Source of the DNA: Paracoccaceae bacterium
GTDB lineage: Bacteria; Pseudomonadota; Alphaproteobacteria; Rhodobacterales; Rhodobacteraceae
Length of the DNA stretch: 5,940 nucleotides
Direction of reading: 5' to 3'
Assembly: GCA_009920815.1 (NCBI GenBank)
Contig: RFZH01000144.1
Coordinates: 1 to 5,940, forward strand
A model generated the notes under the pieces. That model searched no databases. It saw nothing but the letters and a program-made list of their open reading frames with translations, and was not told the origin of the DNA. The translations under genes were made by a program, and so were the position numbers. Of the stretch, positions 5,489-5,940 are shown in pieces (the first letter of the stretch is position 1; each line of letters begins with the position of its first letter).

Positions 5489-5940
5489 TTAATGTGCAAT
5501 ACGCGGCCTGCCTGTCGCTTCGACGGTGATTGTACCTTCGACGAAAACCTCGCGGCTTTCGACTGTTGATTTCCGAATGTCTTGTTTTGTGACCAGCTGA
5601 ATATCTTCGGCACCTGCGGATTTTGCATCATGTAACGCCTGTTCACCAAGCGCATGTGTAAGATATTCAATCGCTGCGGCTTGATTTGGAAAATCTACTG
5701 GCGCTGCACCGTGGTGGACCCTGAATTGACCCTCACTTGGACAGGTGATTGTTGCGCTTGCGCGAAACGTAACACGTCCAACCACTGCGCCTATTGCGTT
5801 GGCAACACCTGCATGTTCTGGCAAAATCATTTGGCACCCTAAGGCATCGCCAACGGCCGGATAATAGGTCGGCGCAGATGCGCCCAGTCCAATAACCGGC
5901 ACATTCACACCCATGTCAATTTTTAACAATCCGCGATGTT
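5489..5940 (-). CDS. Hydantoinase/oxoprolinase family protein (HyuA-like), C-terminal part
   Basis: The frame is open from the right edge to the TAA at 5491-5489, giving the last 149 complete codons of a gene that starts outside the window; the family is usually about 650-700 residues. The fragment begins HRGLLKIDMGVNVPVIGLGA, followed by SAPTYYPAVGDALG and AGVANAIGAVVGR, the conserved stretch of the ATP-binding subunit of N-methylhydantoinase and 5-oxoprolinase type enzymes, which have an actin/Hsp70-like fold. It ends in a region with FVEGTITVEATGRPRIA, also typical of the family. These enzymes use ATP to open cyclic amides such as 5-oxoproline or hydantoins. Substrate and any HyuB partner cannot be told from this piece. 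It converges on the sugar operon and is probably unrelated to it. A TTG at 5929-5927 is internal, not a start. Confidence 0.88.
   Translation of the reverse strand, partial: HRGLLKIDMGVNVPVIGLGASAPTYYPAVGDALGCQMILPEHAGVANAIGAVVGRVTFRASATITCPSEGQFRVHHGAAPVDFPNQAAAIEYLTHALGEQALHDAKSAGAEDIQLVTKQDIRKSTVESREVFVEGTITVEATGRPRIAH

Overview
The window looks like part of an alphaproteobacterial chromosome, most likely a moderate-GC marine Rhodobacteraceae (Roseobacter group) member. This is judged from the protein sequences and the sugar-transport gene order, not from any database search. No RNA gene, insertion sequence, CRISPR array or phage gene was found.

Plus strand, 2-4999: a five-gene operon for uptake and intracellular breakdown of a glycoside. 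The order is the C-terminal 225 residues of a family 1 sugar-binding protein (cut by the left edge), a 9-bp intercistronic hairpin, two MalF/MalG-type permeases (overlapping by one base, TGATG), a MalK/UgpC-type ATPase, and an NAD-dependent glycoside hydrolase family 4 (GH4) enzyme. The transporter resembles the ThuEFGK/AglEFGK importers for trehalose, maltose or sucrose-type sugars. An ABC importer delivers an unphosphorylated sugar, which fits a GH4 enzyme of the MelA/AglA side of the family. The active-site tetrapeptide is CHEI, so the exact substrate is open. A strong GC-rich hairpin closes the operon.

Minus strand, 5940-5041: a convergent unit. It starts with the C-terminal 149 residues of a hydantoinase/oxoprolinase-family protein (cut by the right edge). 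A 72-residue single-pass membrane protein of unknown function follows, with a clear Shine-Dalgarno sequence. Then, in the same reading frame and separated by one TGA codon, comes an unrecognised 57-codon open frame that ends 11 bases before the shared terminator hairpin. This small-ORF pair is the least explained part of the window.

Together: the binding protein captures the sugar in the periplasm, the two permeases and the ATPase import it, and the GH4 enzyme cleaves it in the cytoplasm. The hairpin after the binding-protein gene and that gene's distinct codon choice both suggest it is made in excess over the membrane components, as is usual for such systems. The minus-strand unit has no evident functional link to sugar uptake.
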